From assembly GCA_039025395.1 (NCBI GenBank), contig JBCCOK010000004.1, positions 1 to 64,000 of the forward strand: 64,000 bases of DNA, given 5' to 3'. A program made the position numbers and the translations under genes. Of this stretch, positions 26,587 through 36,076 are shown one piece after another. The stretch comes from Hoeflea_A sp039025395. GTDB lineage: Bacteria > Pseudomonadota > Alphaproteobacteria > Rhizobiales > Rhizobiaceae. The number at the start of each line of letters is the position of its first letter. The stretch's first letter is position 1. The notes under the pieces were generated by a model, which searched no databases, had not been told where the DNA came from, and saw only the letters and a list, made by a program, of their open reading frames with translations.

Positions 26587-28230
26587 TTAAGTGCCTGCGG
26601 CTTTGACGAGATCCGCCCCTTTCTCAGCGACCATATAGGTCGGTGCATTGGTGTTGCCCGTCGGCACAACCGGCATGATCGATGCGTCGACAACGCGCAG
26701 ACCGTCAAGCCCGTGAACACGCAGTTCGTGGTCGACCACAGCCATGGCGTCGTTGCCCATTTTGCAGGTTCCAACCTGGTGGTGGTAGGACTGCAGTGAA
26801 TTGCGCGCATAGTCCGCCAGCGCTTCGTCACTTTCAACATCCGGTCCCGGATAAATCTCGCGCCTGGTGATCTCGGCCAGGGCCGGTTGCGCGGCGATCT
26901 CACGCATCATTTTGATGTTGTTGACGATTGTTTCCACGTCATAGTCCGTTGCCAACAGGTTCGGGTCGAGAACAAGCGGATCCTCAAGGTTAGGTCCGGT
27001 CAGGCGGATCTCGCCGCGACTGGTGGGGCTGACGCCGCCTGCGCACAGCGTATAGGCTGATGGCGTCACCGGTTCCTGCGTGTCTGCTGTATAGAGCGGC
27101 ACATGGAAGAACAGCGGCTGCATATCCGGGGCCGGAAGCCTTGGATCCGAACGCATGAATGCCTGCGCGTGCAACGGAATGACTTCCGGATTGGTCGGTG
27201 GCGGAACGTCGCCTTCGAAAATGACCGGCGCAAGCGAATGGTCGTGCAGGTTCTTGCCGACGCCCGGCAGATCATGCGTCGCATCGATGCCGTTTTCCTG
27301 CAGATGCGCAGCGTCTCCAATGCCTGACATCATCAGGATGCGCGGGCTTTCGATTGTCCCGGCGGACAGGATTACCTCACGATCTGCCGTTACGGTGCGT
27401 TCCTCACCGCCCTGGACGTAGGTAAGGCCAACCGCGCGTGGCCCCTCAAGGACCAGATGCTTGACCCGAGCGTTCGTCAGCAGGCTCAGATTTGGACGCT
27501 CCAGTGCCGGGCGCAGAAAGGCTACGGCACCGGAATGGCGTTTGCCGTCCTTGGTGTTCATCTGGGCGAAATTGACGCCCTCCGTGTCGGCGCCGTTGTA
27601 ATCCTCATTAAAGGGATACCCGGCCTGCAGGCAGGCGTCGACAATGCGCTGGGTGGTCGGGTGCCGGTCATAGTTGACTGTGACGTGCAAGGGACCGCCG
27701 ACACCGTGATATTCGTTCGCGCCGCCTTCAAAATCCTCGGATTTCTTGAAGTACGGAAGAACGGAGGCATAGTCCCAACCGGGATTACCCTGATAGGCCC
27801 AATTGTCATAGTCGCTGGCGTGACCGCGAACATAGAGCATGCCGTTAAGCGAACTGGAACCGCCGACGACGCGGCCGCGCGGCCAATGGATCCGCCTTCC
27901 GTTGCAATGCTCCTGCGGTGCGGTGAAATAAGCCCAGTCATATTCGGTGTTCCACAGCTCCAGCAGGCGAAGCGGTGTCGATATAGCCTCGACGCCCTCT
28001 TCGGGCCCGCCCGCCTCGATGATGAGCACGGAGACATCCTCATTCTCGGTCAGGCGGTTTGCGAGAACACAACCGGCCGAGCCGGCGCCGATGATGATGT
28101 AATCAAACGCTCCGGTTTGGGCTTTTGCGGTATTGACAGACGCGCCGATGACGCCGGGCGCGACCATCAGCACACCTGAAGCGATCGTCGACTGTTTCAA
28201 AAAAGCACGGCGGCTTAATCTATGTGGCAT
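26587..28230 (-). CDS. GMC-family FAD oxidoreductase with Tat signal
   Basis: This is a 547-residue choline-dehydrogenase-like alcohol oxidase/dehydrogenase. The N-terminus has a Tat signal (SRRAFLKQ, then a hydrophobic stretch to AKAQ). The FAD motif FDYIIIGAGSAGCVLANRL follows, and the first GMC signature lies around GRVVGGSSSLNGM. The C-terminal catalytic region has YHHQVGTCKMG and VVPTGNTNAPTYMVAEKGA. It would oxidise an alcohol to an aldehyde in the periplasm. The aldehyde dehydrogenase just upstream (64 bases) fits as its cytosolic partner, although the two would act in different compartments. It is the last gene of the long minus-strand run. Confidence 0.93.
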   Translation of the reverse strand: MPHRLSRRAFLKQSTIASGVLMVAPGVIGASVNTAKAQTGAFDYIIIGAGSAGCVLANRLTENEDVSVLIIEAGGPEEGVEAISTPLRLLELWNTEYDWAYFTAPQEHCNGRRIHWPRGRVVGGSSSLNGMLYVRGHASDYDNWAYQGNPGWDYASVLPYFKKSEDFEGGANEYHGVGGPLHVTVNYDRHPTTQRIVDACLQAGYPFNEDYNGADTEGVNFAQMNTKDGKRHSGAVAFLRPALERPNLSLLTNARVKHLVLEGPRAVGLTYVQGGEERTVTADREVILSAGTIESPRILMMSGIGDAAHLQENGIDATHDLPGVGKNLHDHSLAPVIFEGDVPPPTNPEVIPLHAQAFMRSDPRLPAPDMQPLFFHVPLYTADTQEPVTPSAYTLCAGGVSPTSRGEIRLTGPNLEDPLVLDPNLLATDYDVETIVNNIKMMREIAAQPALAEITRREIYPGPDVESDEALADYARNSLQSYHHQVGTCKMGNDAMAVVDHELRVHGLDGLRVVDASIMPVVPTGNTNAPTYMVAEKGADLVKAAGT

Positions 28231-28294
28231 TCTTTCCTCCCTGGATTTGGCTGGTGCGGCCGGCGATGATCCGCCGGCTGCTTTGGCTCAATCT

Positions 28295-29713
28295 TCAGCT
28301 GAAGATGACCTGGATATCCGTGTATTCCTGCATGCCCTCCTCGCCGAACTCGACGCCGAGGCCTGATTTTTTGACGCCTCCAAAGGGTGCATTGGGCTGG
28401 ATCGCTCCGTGTTTGTTAATCCAGACCGAACCGCACTGCATTCGGCTGGCGACCTCTTTTGCCTTGTCGATATCGCGCGACCAGACCGATCCGCCGAGGC
28501 CGTTCTCGCTGTCGTTTGCCCTTTCGATGACCTCATCGAGATCGCTGTACTTGATCACCGGCAGGGCAGGGCCGAACTGCTCCTCATCCACCAGCGGATC
28601 ACCATTGTCGAGATCGGCGATGATCGTCGGTGGAAAGAACAGCCCCACGGCCGGTTCGCCGCCGAGAAGCACCCGGCCGCGGGTCTTTGCATCGTCGACG
28701 AGACGTTTGACCTTGTCGAACTGCATCTGGTTGGCGACAGGGCCGAGAATGGAAGCCTCGTCCATGCCGTCGCCGATGGGAATGTTCCGGGTATACTCGA
28801 CCAGCGCGTCGCAGACGTTATCGTAGACATCTTCGTGAACATAGAGCCGTTTCATCGCCGCGCAGGTTTGACCCATATTGATGAAGCCGCCCCAGAAGAG
28901 GCCTTCCGCGATATCCGCAGGGTTTACGTCGGGCAGGACGATGCCGGCATCGTTGCCGCCCATCTCCAGCGTCAACCGCTTCATGGTCTCTGCCGCCGAC
29001 ATCATGACTTTGGAACCGGTCACACAGGAGCCGGTGAAGACGATCTTCCGTATGTCGTCATGGGCAGCCATGGCGGCGCCGATATTGGCCAGCCGGTCGT
29101 CTGACGTGACGATGTTGACCACACCGGCCGGCAACACTTCGTTCATCAGCTCGACCATGCGCAGGGTTGAAAGGGGCGTGTATGGCGAAGGCTTGATAAC
29201 AGCGGTGTTGCCGCTGCGCACGGCGGGCATGAGGTGCCACGTGGCGATGAGCACCGGCCAGTTCCATGGTGTGATCGAACCGACAACACCCAGCGGCTTG
29301 CGGTGCATCTCCACCCGCCCCTCATTGTTGTCCTGCAACACTTTCATGGGCATTGAGAGCTGTTGGGTGAAACCCGTCCATGCGGCAACACCGCCCATTT
29401 CGAAACGCGAACCGACCCCATTGAGGGGCTTTCCCTGTTCCTGGGTGATGAGGGCTGCAATTTCCTCGGAATGTTCGCCGAGTTTTGCAGCAATGGCACC
29501 AAGCGCTTCGGCACGTTCGGAATCCGTTGTTTGGCTCCATGTCTCGAACGCGGTCCCGGCGGCGTCTACTGCGGCATCAAGATCCGCTTCCGTTGCATTT
29601 GGAGCGCGCCCGACCACTGAACCGGTGGCGGGGTTGGTGACGTCAAATGTCTCGGCAGTGCGATGCGGTTGCCCGTTTACGGTCATCGCGAAGAGTGTGG
29701 CGTCTTGCAACAT
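28295..29713 (-). CDS. NAD(P)-dependent aldehyde dehydrogenase
   Basis: This is a 472-residue cytosolic enzyme. Catalytic Cys is in GQTCAAMKR, general-base Glu in LEMGGNDAGIV, and the NAD-binding GSCVTGSKV loop and PWNWPV segment are intact. It would convert an aldehyde to an acid. GGGAGAA precedes the ATG. It is flanked by the AraC gene and the GMC oxidase on the same strand, suggesting an alcohol-to-acid route. The aldehyde is unknown. Confidence 0.94.
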   Translation of the reverse strand: MLQDATLFAMTVNGQPHRTAETFDVTNPATGSVVGRAPNATEADLDAAVDAAGTAFETWSQTTDSERAEALGAIAAKLGEHSEEIAALITQEQGKPLNGVGSRFEMGGVAAWTGFTQQLSMPMKVLQDNNEGRVEMHRKPLGVVGSITPWNWPVLIATWHLMPAVRSGNTAVIKPSPYTPLSTLRMVELMNEVLPAGVVNIVTSDDRLANIGAAMAAHDDIRKIVFTGSCVTGSKVMMSAAETMKRLTLEMGGNDAGIVLPDVNPADIAEGLFWGGFINMGQTCAAMKRLYVHEDVYDNVCDALVEYTRNIPIGDGMDEASILGPVANQMQFDKVKRLVDDAKTRGRVLLGGEPAVGLFFPPTIIADLDNGDPLVDEEQFGPALPVIKYSDLDEVIERANDSENGLGGSVWSRDIDKAKEVASRMQCGSVWINKHGAIQPNAPFGGVKKSGLGVEFGEEGMQEYTDIQVIFS

Positions 29714-29809
29714 GGTAGTTGTTCTCCCGGCTGGCCGCGCGGTTGCGCAGCTTTCTCGTCAGAGGTCCACTTTGCATCGGTCGTGGGATTGGAGTCTTGG
29801 CAGCCAGCG

Positions 29810-30769
29810 TCAGCCGGATTTGCATGAGGCGTCAGGAGAGGGCAAATCGAGTGTTTCGCCCGGCGCGCGCCCATAGGTCTTGCGGTAGAGCCGGTAAAAG
29901 GTCGAAAGGTCCCGAAATCCGCAATCAAAGGCAAGCGTGGTGATGGTTTTCGGCATGCCTTGGGCGATATTCGACGTGAGGGCTGTGTGCGCGGCCTCAA
30001 TGCGGAAACGCTGAAGACGGCCGTGCGGCGTCTCGCCGATCAGCCGAAAGGCTCGCTGCAACCGGCGTGGCGACACGCCCAGATGTGCGGCGAGCATTGC
30101 GGAGGTGAAGCCTGTTTCCTGATAGCGGTCTGCGACCACCGATAGGGCTTTTTGCACGAGAAGCCGGTCAGGGTTCAGGGGCGACCTTCGGCCAAGTTCC
30201 CGCTCGGTAAGAAAGGCGCCAAGGACGCTGTAAAAGGCTTCGACCACATGGGTTTGCGGCATGTCGTCATTGCGGAAGAGTTTTGCCAAGAGCGCCCGCA
30301 TCGACAGGCCCAGCGGATCGTTTTCGGCAATCCGAATGCCGCCGTGAATGCGCCGGCCAAAGCGATGCGCCATTTCCTGCCGAGGCAAATGGACCGAAAG
30401 CTGCAGTGAATAGGCGCCGTTATATCGGAACATGCTGGGTTGCGTGGCATCGGTCAGGAACATGTCACCCGGCGACAGGTGCGCGTCAACTCCATCCTGG
30501 CTCAGGCGCGATGTTCCTTCACGCTGCAGGATCAGGAAGAAATGTTCGCCAGGGTCGCGGCGGATTTGCTCGCGCTCGCGCAGCACCTGTTTGGCGTCCA
30601 GACCGACATGGGCGATGTCCATGCCGGCAAACTGGTTTACCGATAAATGGGCTTTGAGATAATCGCCGCGATGTTTCGCAGGTTCAGGCACGAAAGCGCC
30701 GCAGATCTTGATGAGATCCTGCTGGAACGAATCCACGGCATAGTCATCGCGTGCCGCCAATTGCAGCAT
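29810..30769 (-). CDS. AraC-family transcriptional regulator
   Basis: This 319-residue regulator has an N-terminal AraC-binding-like domain (GEHFFLILQREGTSRLSQDG, then LSPGDMFLTDA) and a C-terminal pair of helix-turn-helix motifs with FTSAMLAAHLGVSPRRLQRAF and the AraC signature FDCGFRDLSTFYRLYRKTYG. It lies inside the catabolic run, 96 bases upstream of the aldehyde dehydrogenase, and probably controls that gene and the GMC gene. The ATG has GGGAGG about ten bases upstream. Confidence 0.93.
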   Translation of the reverse strand: MLQLAARDDYAVDSFQQDLIKICGAFVPEPAKHRGDYLKAHLSVNQFAGMDIAHVGLDAKQVLREREQIRRDPGEHFFLILQREGTSRLSQDGVDAHLSPGDMFLTDATQPSMFRYNGAYSLQLSVHLPRQEMAHRFGRRIHGGIRIAENDPLGLSMRALLAKLFRNDDMPQTHVVEAFYSVLGAFLTERELGRRSPLNPDRLLVQKALSVVADRYQETGFTSAMLAAHLGVSPRRLQRAFRLIGETPHGRLQRFRIEAAHTALTSNIAQGMPKTITTLAFDCGFRDLSTFYRLYRKTYGRAPGETLDLPSPDASCKSG

Positions 30770-30849
30770 GGTTAAGGTCTCCTCCCGGTCTCAGTCTACC
30801 AGCTTTCGCCGCCCGGTAAAAACCCTACTGCGAAGAGGGCCGGGCCGAC

Positions 30850-31344
30850 CTACAGGCCAAGGGCCTCGGTGCGGCCATAGCGGCGATCGTGATAAAGGAG
30901 CGGTTTGCCGGCGTCAGCGCTTTCCACGCACTGAATAGCGCCGATGAAGATGCGGTGCGAACGCACCAGATGCTCATGCAGGAGCATGCAGTCGAACGCA
31001 GCCAGGGCACCATCGAGAACCGGCACCCCGGTCGCCAGTTTCTTCCAAGTGGCGCAATCGAATTTCTGCTCGCCCTTCGCCTCAAGCCGTCCGGCAAAAC
31101 TGTCCGAAATATGAGTCTGGTCTTCACCCAGGAGATTGGCGCAAAATGCCGCGTTCTGCCGGATTGCCTCGCAAGCAGGCGAATCCTTGTGGATGCAGAC
31201 AAGAATGGTTGGTGCCGGGTCTTCGACCGAAACCGAACACATGGCGGACACGGTGACGCCCACCTTGCCGGCCGGACCATCGGTCGTTACCACCGTGACC
31301 GAGTTGGCGGCCTTGGACATCGCGTCGAGGAACTGTTGTTTCAT
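30850..31344 (-). CDS. Flavin reductase family protein (HpaC-like)
   Basis: This 164-residue protein has the flavin reductase fold: N-terminal VTVVTTDGPAGKVGVTVSAM, FCANLLGEDQ in the middle and LLYHDRRYGR at the end, near the usual FMN/FAD-binding positions. Such proteins supply reduced flavin to a monooxygenase. The only candidate partner within the run is the acyl-CoA-dehydrogenase-like protein at 32898, so a two-component oxygenase is possible (inference). It follows the ligase gene by 45 bases. Confidence 0.93.
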   Translation of the reverse strand: MKQQFLDAMSKAANSVTVVTTDGPAGKVGVTVSAMCSVSVEDPAPTILVCIHKDSPACEAIRQNAAFCANLLGEDQTHISDSFAGRLEAKGEQKFDCATWKKLATGVPVLDGALAAFDCMLLHEHLVRSHRIFIGAIQCVESADAGKPLLYHDRRYGRTEALGL

Positions 31345-31389
31345 CTCTTAACCCCAACTGCCGTGTAGAACGGCGAAAAGCCCCCGCTG

Positions 31390-32898
31390 TCACGACTGCG
31401 TCTCGCCGGTAACGAGCTTGCGGACGTCATCGACGACAATCTTGCCGAGCGCGTTTTTTGGAAGCGCATCGACAACAACAACGTCCTTGGGTCGTTTGAA
31501 CCGGGCAATCTTGCCGTCGCAAGCCGTCAGCAAGGTTTCGCGCGAAGGTCCGTCGTCTTCAGTCACCGCAACGACGACGGGGACCTCGCCCCAGCGATCG
31601 TCAGCTCTGCCCACGACCGCGACGTCCTTGACGCCGGGTACGGTGGAAAGGATGCGTTCAAGTTCGGCCGGGTAGACGTTCTCGCCGCCGGAAATGATGA
31701 CGTGTTTGAGCCGGCTGACAAACCAGAGCAAACCGTCACTATCGCGCCGGGCCACGTCTCCGGTCTTGAACCAGCCGTCTTCAACAGCTTCAGCGGTCGC
31801 CTTCGGATCCTGCCAGTAATAGGCGAAATTGTTTGCGCCCTTGACCCAGATCTCGCCGGGCTCGTCCGTTTCGCAGTCACTTCCATCGGGGCGAACCACG
31901 CGAATCTGCGTATGGGCGCCGGGACGGCCAATAGAGCCGATGGTTTGCGCCGCCTCTGCAGCGCGCTGGTAGGTGGAAACCGGTCCGGTTTCGGTTGCGC
32001 CGTAAATCTGAACTGCCGGAATACCGCGCGCATTGACTGCTTTCAGGATGTCGACAGGGACATCTGTGGACCCGGTGCTGATCATCCGCAACGTTGAAAA
32101 TTTTGCATCGGCCCAGGCAGGGTTTCCGATCAGTGCGCGCATGATGGTCGGAACGGCCACGGCAACCGTGATGCCTTCGTTTTCGAGAGCTTTGATGGTG
32201 GCGTCCGGATCGAATGCGGCATGGAGGGTGACGGTGCCTCCGGCAAAGAAGCAGGGCATCATCTGAATGTTGATCCCGCCGACGTGAAAGAGCGGCAGCA
32301 TGTTGAGGGTGTGATCTTGCGCGGTGAAGTCGTGGGCGTGAAGGCTCGTCAAGGCGTTCCAGAACACCGCTTCCTGTGTCAGAACCGCGCCCTTGGGCCT
32401 CCCGGTGGTGCCGGATGTGTAAACGATCAGATAGGGGTCGGCGAGTGCTGCGGTCGTGACGGGTTTTGCCGGTCCATCGGCCAGCGCAGGCAGTTCGCTA
32501 TCTGCGTTGATGGACCGCGTTTGTTCAGGGTCGATGATCGACAGTGCGTCTTCGGCGAATTCGGGCCCGTAGAACAACACTTTGACGTCGGCATTGCCGA
32601 CGATATAGCGCAACTCCTCTGGTACCAGGCGCCAATTGAGCGGAACCATGATGAGGCCGATCTTGGCCGCCGCGAAAAACAGCGCCACTTCCGTCGCGCT
32701 GTTGTGACCGTAAAAGGCAATGCGGTCGCCGCGGGTGAGATCAAGGTCGTTGTGCAAGGCCGAAGCCAGACGCGACACCCACTCGTCAAGAGCACGATAG
32801 GACCAGCTTTGACCTTCGAAGCGCAGCGCAATCTTGTCCGGCTGGTGCGCCGCGTGGGTCGAGAGCCAGCCGTCGATCGTTTGCTTCCTGTTTCTCAT
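31390..32898 (-). CDS. AMP-forming acyl-CoA ligase
   Basis: This 502-residue ANL-superfamily enzyme has the phosphate-binding loop YTSGTTGRPKGAV, the A5 motif YGATETG, the adenine-binding ISTGSTD region, A7 GWFKTGDVARRDSDG and the catalytic Lys region PKNALGKIVVDDV. It activates a carboxylic acid to its CoA thioester. ATG 32898 overlaps the upstream stop as TGATG, so the two genes are coupled; the longer frame to 32955 adds an unlikely leader. The acid substrate is unknown; neighbours suggest an aromatic or heteroaromatic acid. Confidence 0.94.
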   Translation of the reverse strand: MRNRKQTIDGWLSTHAAHQPDKIALRFEGQSWSYRALDEWVSRLASALHNDLDLTRGDRIAFYGHNSATEVALFFAAAKIGLIMVPLNWRLVPEELRYIVGNADVKVLFYGPEFAEDALSIIDPEQTRSINADSELPALADGPAKPVTTAALADPYLIVYTSGTTGRPKGAVLTQEAVFWNALTSLHAHDFTAQDHTLNMLPLFHVGGINIQMMPCFFAGGTVTLHAAFDPDATIKALENEGITVAVAVPTIMRALIGNPAWADAKFSTLRMISTGSTDVPVDILKAVNARGIPAVQIYGATETGPVSTYQRAAEAAQTIGSIGRPGAHTQIRVVRPDGSDCETDEPGEIWVKGANNFAYYWQDPKATAEAVEDGWFKTGDVARRDSDGLLWFVSRLKHVIISGGENVYPAELERILSTVPGVKDVAVVGRADDRWGEVPVVVAVTEDDGPSRETLLTACDGKIARFKRPKDVVVVDALPKNALGKIVVDDVRKLVTGETQS

Positions 32899-34169
32899 CA
32901 GTCGTCGGTCTCGCCGGATTTGTAGAGCGTGCCCTTGCCCAGCATGTCGAGGCACAATTCACTCGTCCAGGGCAGCATCAGCGATCCGCAGCGGCTGTCG
33001 CGGTAGATCCGCTCCAGATGAAGAGAGCGCAGCATGGATTGCCCACCGCAGGTGCGGATGGCCAGTTGCGCCAGCTCATTGGCGTTTTCCATCACCGTGT
33101 ACTGCGCCGCCCAGGCGCGCAGCAGGCTGTCGCGCGACGGATTGGGGCGCGCCTCCGAGATCGCCTGAAACCACAGCGCCTTGGTCTGTTCAAGCATTAC
33201 CCTCATCTGCGCCACGGCGATCTGTTTGGTCGGGTACATGCGGCGCTTTACCGGTGGTGTTCCCGGCATTTCTCCGCGCAGATACTTTACGGTGAAATCA
33301 TAGGCCGCTTGCGCCAGCCCCAGATAGGCGGGCGTCAGGGTCATGAACATATGCGGCCAGCGTTTGGCTGCCTGAAAGTAGACACCGCGCGGCATCAGCC
33401 TTGCCTCATCGGGCACGAAGACATCTTCGAAGATGAGCGTGCGCGATACAGTGCCGCGCATGCCGAGCGGGTCCCATTCGCCTTTGACCGACACGCCGTC
33501 CGAACCAGCCGGAACCGCCAGATACATGGTGTTCTTGCGGCTCTTCTCGGCATCCGGAGTGTCGATTTCGGTGCACAAGGCACCGTAGTAATCGGCATGG
33601 CCGGACAAGGAAGCGAAGATCTTTGTCCCGTTGACGCGCCAGCCGCCGTCAACGCGCAGCGCGGTTGTGCCGAACGCCTTGGCGCCGGCGGCTGCGGCGC
33701 CGCCTTCAGAAAACGGCTGTGCGTAAATGGCACCGTTATCGAGGATACGGCTGTAGTGAACAGCGCGACGTTCGCGGTGGTCCTTTTTGAGCGCTTCATC
33801 ATAGTCGAGACTGTCGAGGAGTGCGCCCGACCACAAGCACGAGCAAACATGCATGTTGTAGGTCAAGGCCGTTGAGCCGCAGTAGCGGCCGATTTCGCAA
33901 GCGGTCAGCGAATAGGTCTTTAGGTCAGCGCCCTGGCCGCCATATTCCTTCGGGATAGCGATCCCCAGCAGGCCGTTTTCGGCGAAATCGTGAAAGTTCT
34001 CGGTCGGAAAGCTTGCCTCGCGATCGTATTTTTCAGCACGGGCCTGCATCACGTCCTGGCCCATCTCGCGGGCTCGCGTCGCCAGCTCCACCTGCTGGTC
34101 CGTCAGGTCCCATGCGTCCGGATCGAAAATGGGCGCGTCGCGTTCGCTTACGACAGTTTCTAACATCAT
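32898..34169 (-). CDS. Acyl-CoA-dehydrogenase-like flavoprotein, possibly a monooxygenase
   Basis: This 423-residue protein has the acyl-CoA dehydrogenase fold: GLLGIAIPKEYGGQGAD, the mid-domain VNGTKIFASLSGHADYY and the C-terminal helices with ELAQLAIRTCGGQSML. In place of the IYEGT motif that carries the catalytic Glu in classical dehydrogenases it reads SLMLPWTSELCLD. Some relatives of this fold use reduced flavin and oxygen to hydroxylate substrates. The flavin reductase two genes downstream fits that option. ATG 34169 overlaps the hydrolase stop by ATGA. Confidence 0.85.
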   Translation of the reverse strand: MMLETVVSERDAPIFDPDAWDLTDQQVELATRAREMGQDVMQARAEKYDREASFPTENFHDFAENGLLGIAIPKEYGGQGADLKTYSLTACEIGRYCGSTALTYNMHVCSCLWSGALLDSLDYDEALKKDHRERRAVHYSRILDNGAIYAQPFSEGGAAAAGAKAFGTTALRVDGGWRVNGTKIFASLSGHADYYGALCTEIDTPDAEKSRKNTMYLAVPAGSDGVSVKGEWDPLGMRGTVSRTLIFEDVFVPDEARLMPRGVYFQAAKRWPHMFMTLTPAYLGLAQAAYDFTVKYLRGEMPGTPPVKRRMYPTKQIAVAQMRVMLEQTKALWFQAISEARPNPSRDSLLRAWAAQYTVMENANELAQLAIRTCGGQSMLRSLHLERIYRDSRCGSLMLPWTSELCLDMLGKGTLYKSGETDD

Positions 34170-34945
34170 TGTCTCCCGTAGAATGTGCGCAGGATCCGAT
34201 TGGTCTTGCTGCTTGCTTCCAGATTAATCAGATGGCCCGCGCCCTCTATTTCGTGGTATTCCGCCCTTGGCATCTTTTCGGCCATTCGGGCCATGGTCTT
34301 GGCCGGCGCATTGGTGTCGTGGCTGCCCGATATCAGGCAGGCGGGAATCTCGATGCCGGCGACATCGTCGCGGCGATCGAAGGTCACCAGACACGCAATG
34401 ATCGCACGATAGGTTTGCTGCGGAACGGCAGCCATGGAGGCGGTTGCTTCCTTGAGCACCTGCGGGGTCGCGTCCGGCCCGGTGATTTCCGGCACGAATT
34501 GCTCTGCAAGTTCGGGCAACGACATGCCTTCATCCAGCGGCTTGAGACGCGCGGCAACGAAGGTGTCCTTGAAACTGTCGTCACGGCCGCCGAAAGCCGA
34601 TGTCGTTCCGATCAGGGCCAGCGACGCAACCCGGTTTGGATGGAGGCAGGCTGTTTCCAGTGCCACCATGCCGCCAATGGACTGGCCGCACAGATGCGCC
34701 TTTTCAACGTCCAGCGCATCGAGAAATGCGGTCAGTTCCGCTGCAAGCTTCGGAAAGGTCGGATCGGCCATGGTGTCGGACCTGCCATAGCCCGGCAAGT
34801 TGATTGCAACGATCCTGAGATGATCCGACAGGCCTTCCAGCTGCCGCGCGAATGAATGCGTATTGCCACCGATGCCGTGGATGCAGACGACCGGAACATC
34901 GCCCGTGCCGCGCTCTTCATATTCGATGCCGTTTGCGCGGTTCAT
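34166..34945 (-). CDS. Alpha/beta hydrolase
   Basis: This 259-residue cytosolic hydrolase has a complete triad: S89 in the nucleophile elbow GQSIGG, D210 in SGSHD and H238 in GAGHLI; the oxyanion HGIGG is at residues 23-27. The sequence resembles enol-lactonase and N-formylmaleamate deformylase (NicD) groups. Behind a NicX-like ring-cleavage gene, with a four-base overlap, a deformylase or lactonase role on the ring-cleavage product is the natural guess. Confidence 0.9.
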   Translation of the reverse strand: MNRANGIEYEERGTGDVPVVCIHGIGGNTHSFARQLEGLSDHLRIVAINLPGYGRSDTMADPTFPKLAAELTAFLDALDVEKAHLCGQSIGGMVALETACLHPNRVASLALIGTTSAFGGRDDSFKDTFVAARLKPLDEGMSLPELAEQFVPEITGPDATPQVLKEATASMAAVPQQTYRAIIACLVTFDRRDDVAGIEIPACLISGSHDTNAPAKTMARMAEKMPRAEYHEIEGAGHLINLEASSKTNRILRTFYGRQ

Positions 34946-35979
34946 TCCGTCAAGGCGCCTTTCTCCACCACGACCGTATTGTCGACGGTGATCGTGCAGC
35001 CCATCATCGGCAGATCGAAATGGCCTTCGGTGAACCGGCCGGCAAATTCGTTGGCGCCGGTGGAATAGAGAAAGTTGCCGGCGACTGCACGCAGCTCCGT
35101 GGCGTTGCTGTCCCGGCGGTCATACATGGTCAGAGCTTCGTAACGCGCGCGCTTGTGGAGGCCCCAGCCGACATGGGATGTGGCATAGGCCTCGCGGTCG
35201 CCAAAGGCTTCGAAATAGGACCGCATCAGGCGCGCATCCGCTCCGCTGCCGAGAACCTCGGTGACATAATCATCCTCGATGACGAAAGTGACTTCGCTGT
35301 CGAAATACTTCTTGAATGTCAGGTTCATGTCGCCGGGCTGAAAAACGAGGCGGCCATTGACGGACCCGGCAGCAGGAAAACTGACGACAATGCCGCCCGG
35401 CCAATGGGCAAGGGTACCGGGCTTGTCGGTCCAGCCCCAGATGCCGACAGTGTTGTTGTCCTTCATGGATACGCTGAGATCCGTGCCCGCGTCGCTCGAG
35501 ACGACCATGCGTTCGGAATTGCGGCACAGACGGGCGGCCGCCAGCGTGCGCGCCTTGAGATCGTCGTCCGGCATGGCGCGCTCGAGCATTTCGGGGTGCT
35601 CGTTTGAAATGTTCAGAATGCGCGCGCCTGCGGACAGGATCTGCTTCGTCTGCGGGGCGTGCATCAGGCCTTCCAGCGTCAGATCGACGATGAAATCGGC
35701 ATTGGCCAGCGCCGCCGTTGCCTTGTCCTGACCGTGGAGGGCAAGCGACGTGCCTGTGGAACGCAGGATGGCCGGCGAATTGTGGGCAGGTGTGGGAACT
35801 TTCAGGTGGAAGAACGGTACGCCGATGCGCGACAGGGCCAGTTCCGCCAGATGAACATTCAAATCGCGGCTCTGGGTTTCGCTCAGAATGACCGCTGTCT
35901 CGCCGTCGGCAACCTTGCAGGCGCGAAAGGTCGTTTCGAAAGCGTCGATCCATTTTGCCTCGATGCGGTCATTGAGCAT
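34942..35979 (-). CDS. 2,5-dihydroxypyridine 5,6-dioxygenase-like (NicX family, M29-peptidase-like fold)
   Basis: This 345-residue protein has the fold shared by M29 aminopeptidases and NicX. The iron ligands known for Pseudomonas putida NicX (His265, His318, Asp320 of about 350 residues, from memory) match H269 (SHVGWGLH), H320 and D322 (TEGHFD) here, in spacing and local context. This favours an extradiol-type ring-opening oxygenase over a peptidase. Two ATG codons (35982, 35979) follow GGGGAGA; the longer frame to 36084 runs into the MarR gene and was rejected. It is the first gene of the run, divergent from MarR. No maleamate amidase or maleate isomerase is nearby. Confidence 0.8.
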   Translation of the reverse strand: MLNDRIEAKWIDAFETTFRACKVADGETAVILSETQSRDLNVHLAELALSRIGVPFFHLKVPTPAHNSPAILRSTGTSLALHGQDKATAALANADFIVDLTLEGLMHAPQTKQILSAGARILNISNEHPEMLERAMPDDDLKARTLAAARLCRNSERMVVSSDAGTDLSVSMKDNNTVGIWGWTDKPGTLAHWPGGIVVSFPAAGSVNGRLVFQPGDMNLTFKKYFDSEVTFVIEDDYVTEVLGSGADARLMRSYFEAFGDREAYATSHVGWGLHKRARYEALTMYDRRDSNATELRAVAGNFLYSTGANEFAGRFTEGHFDLPMMGCTITVDNTVVVEKGALTE

Positions 35980-36076
35980 CATTGTCTCCCCGGTTTTGCA
36001 ATCTGCCGGCTGGCCAAGAGCGATGGATTGCTGTAGGATATATGAAAATGAAATAGATGAAAAGTAATATTTCTTG

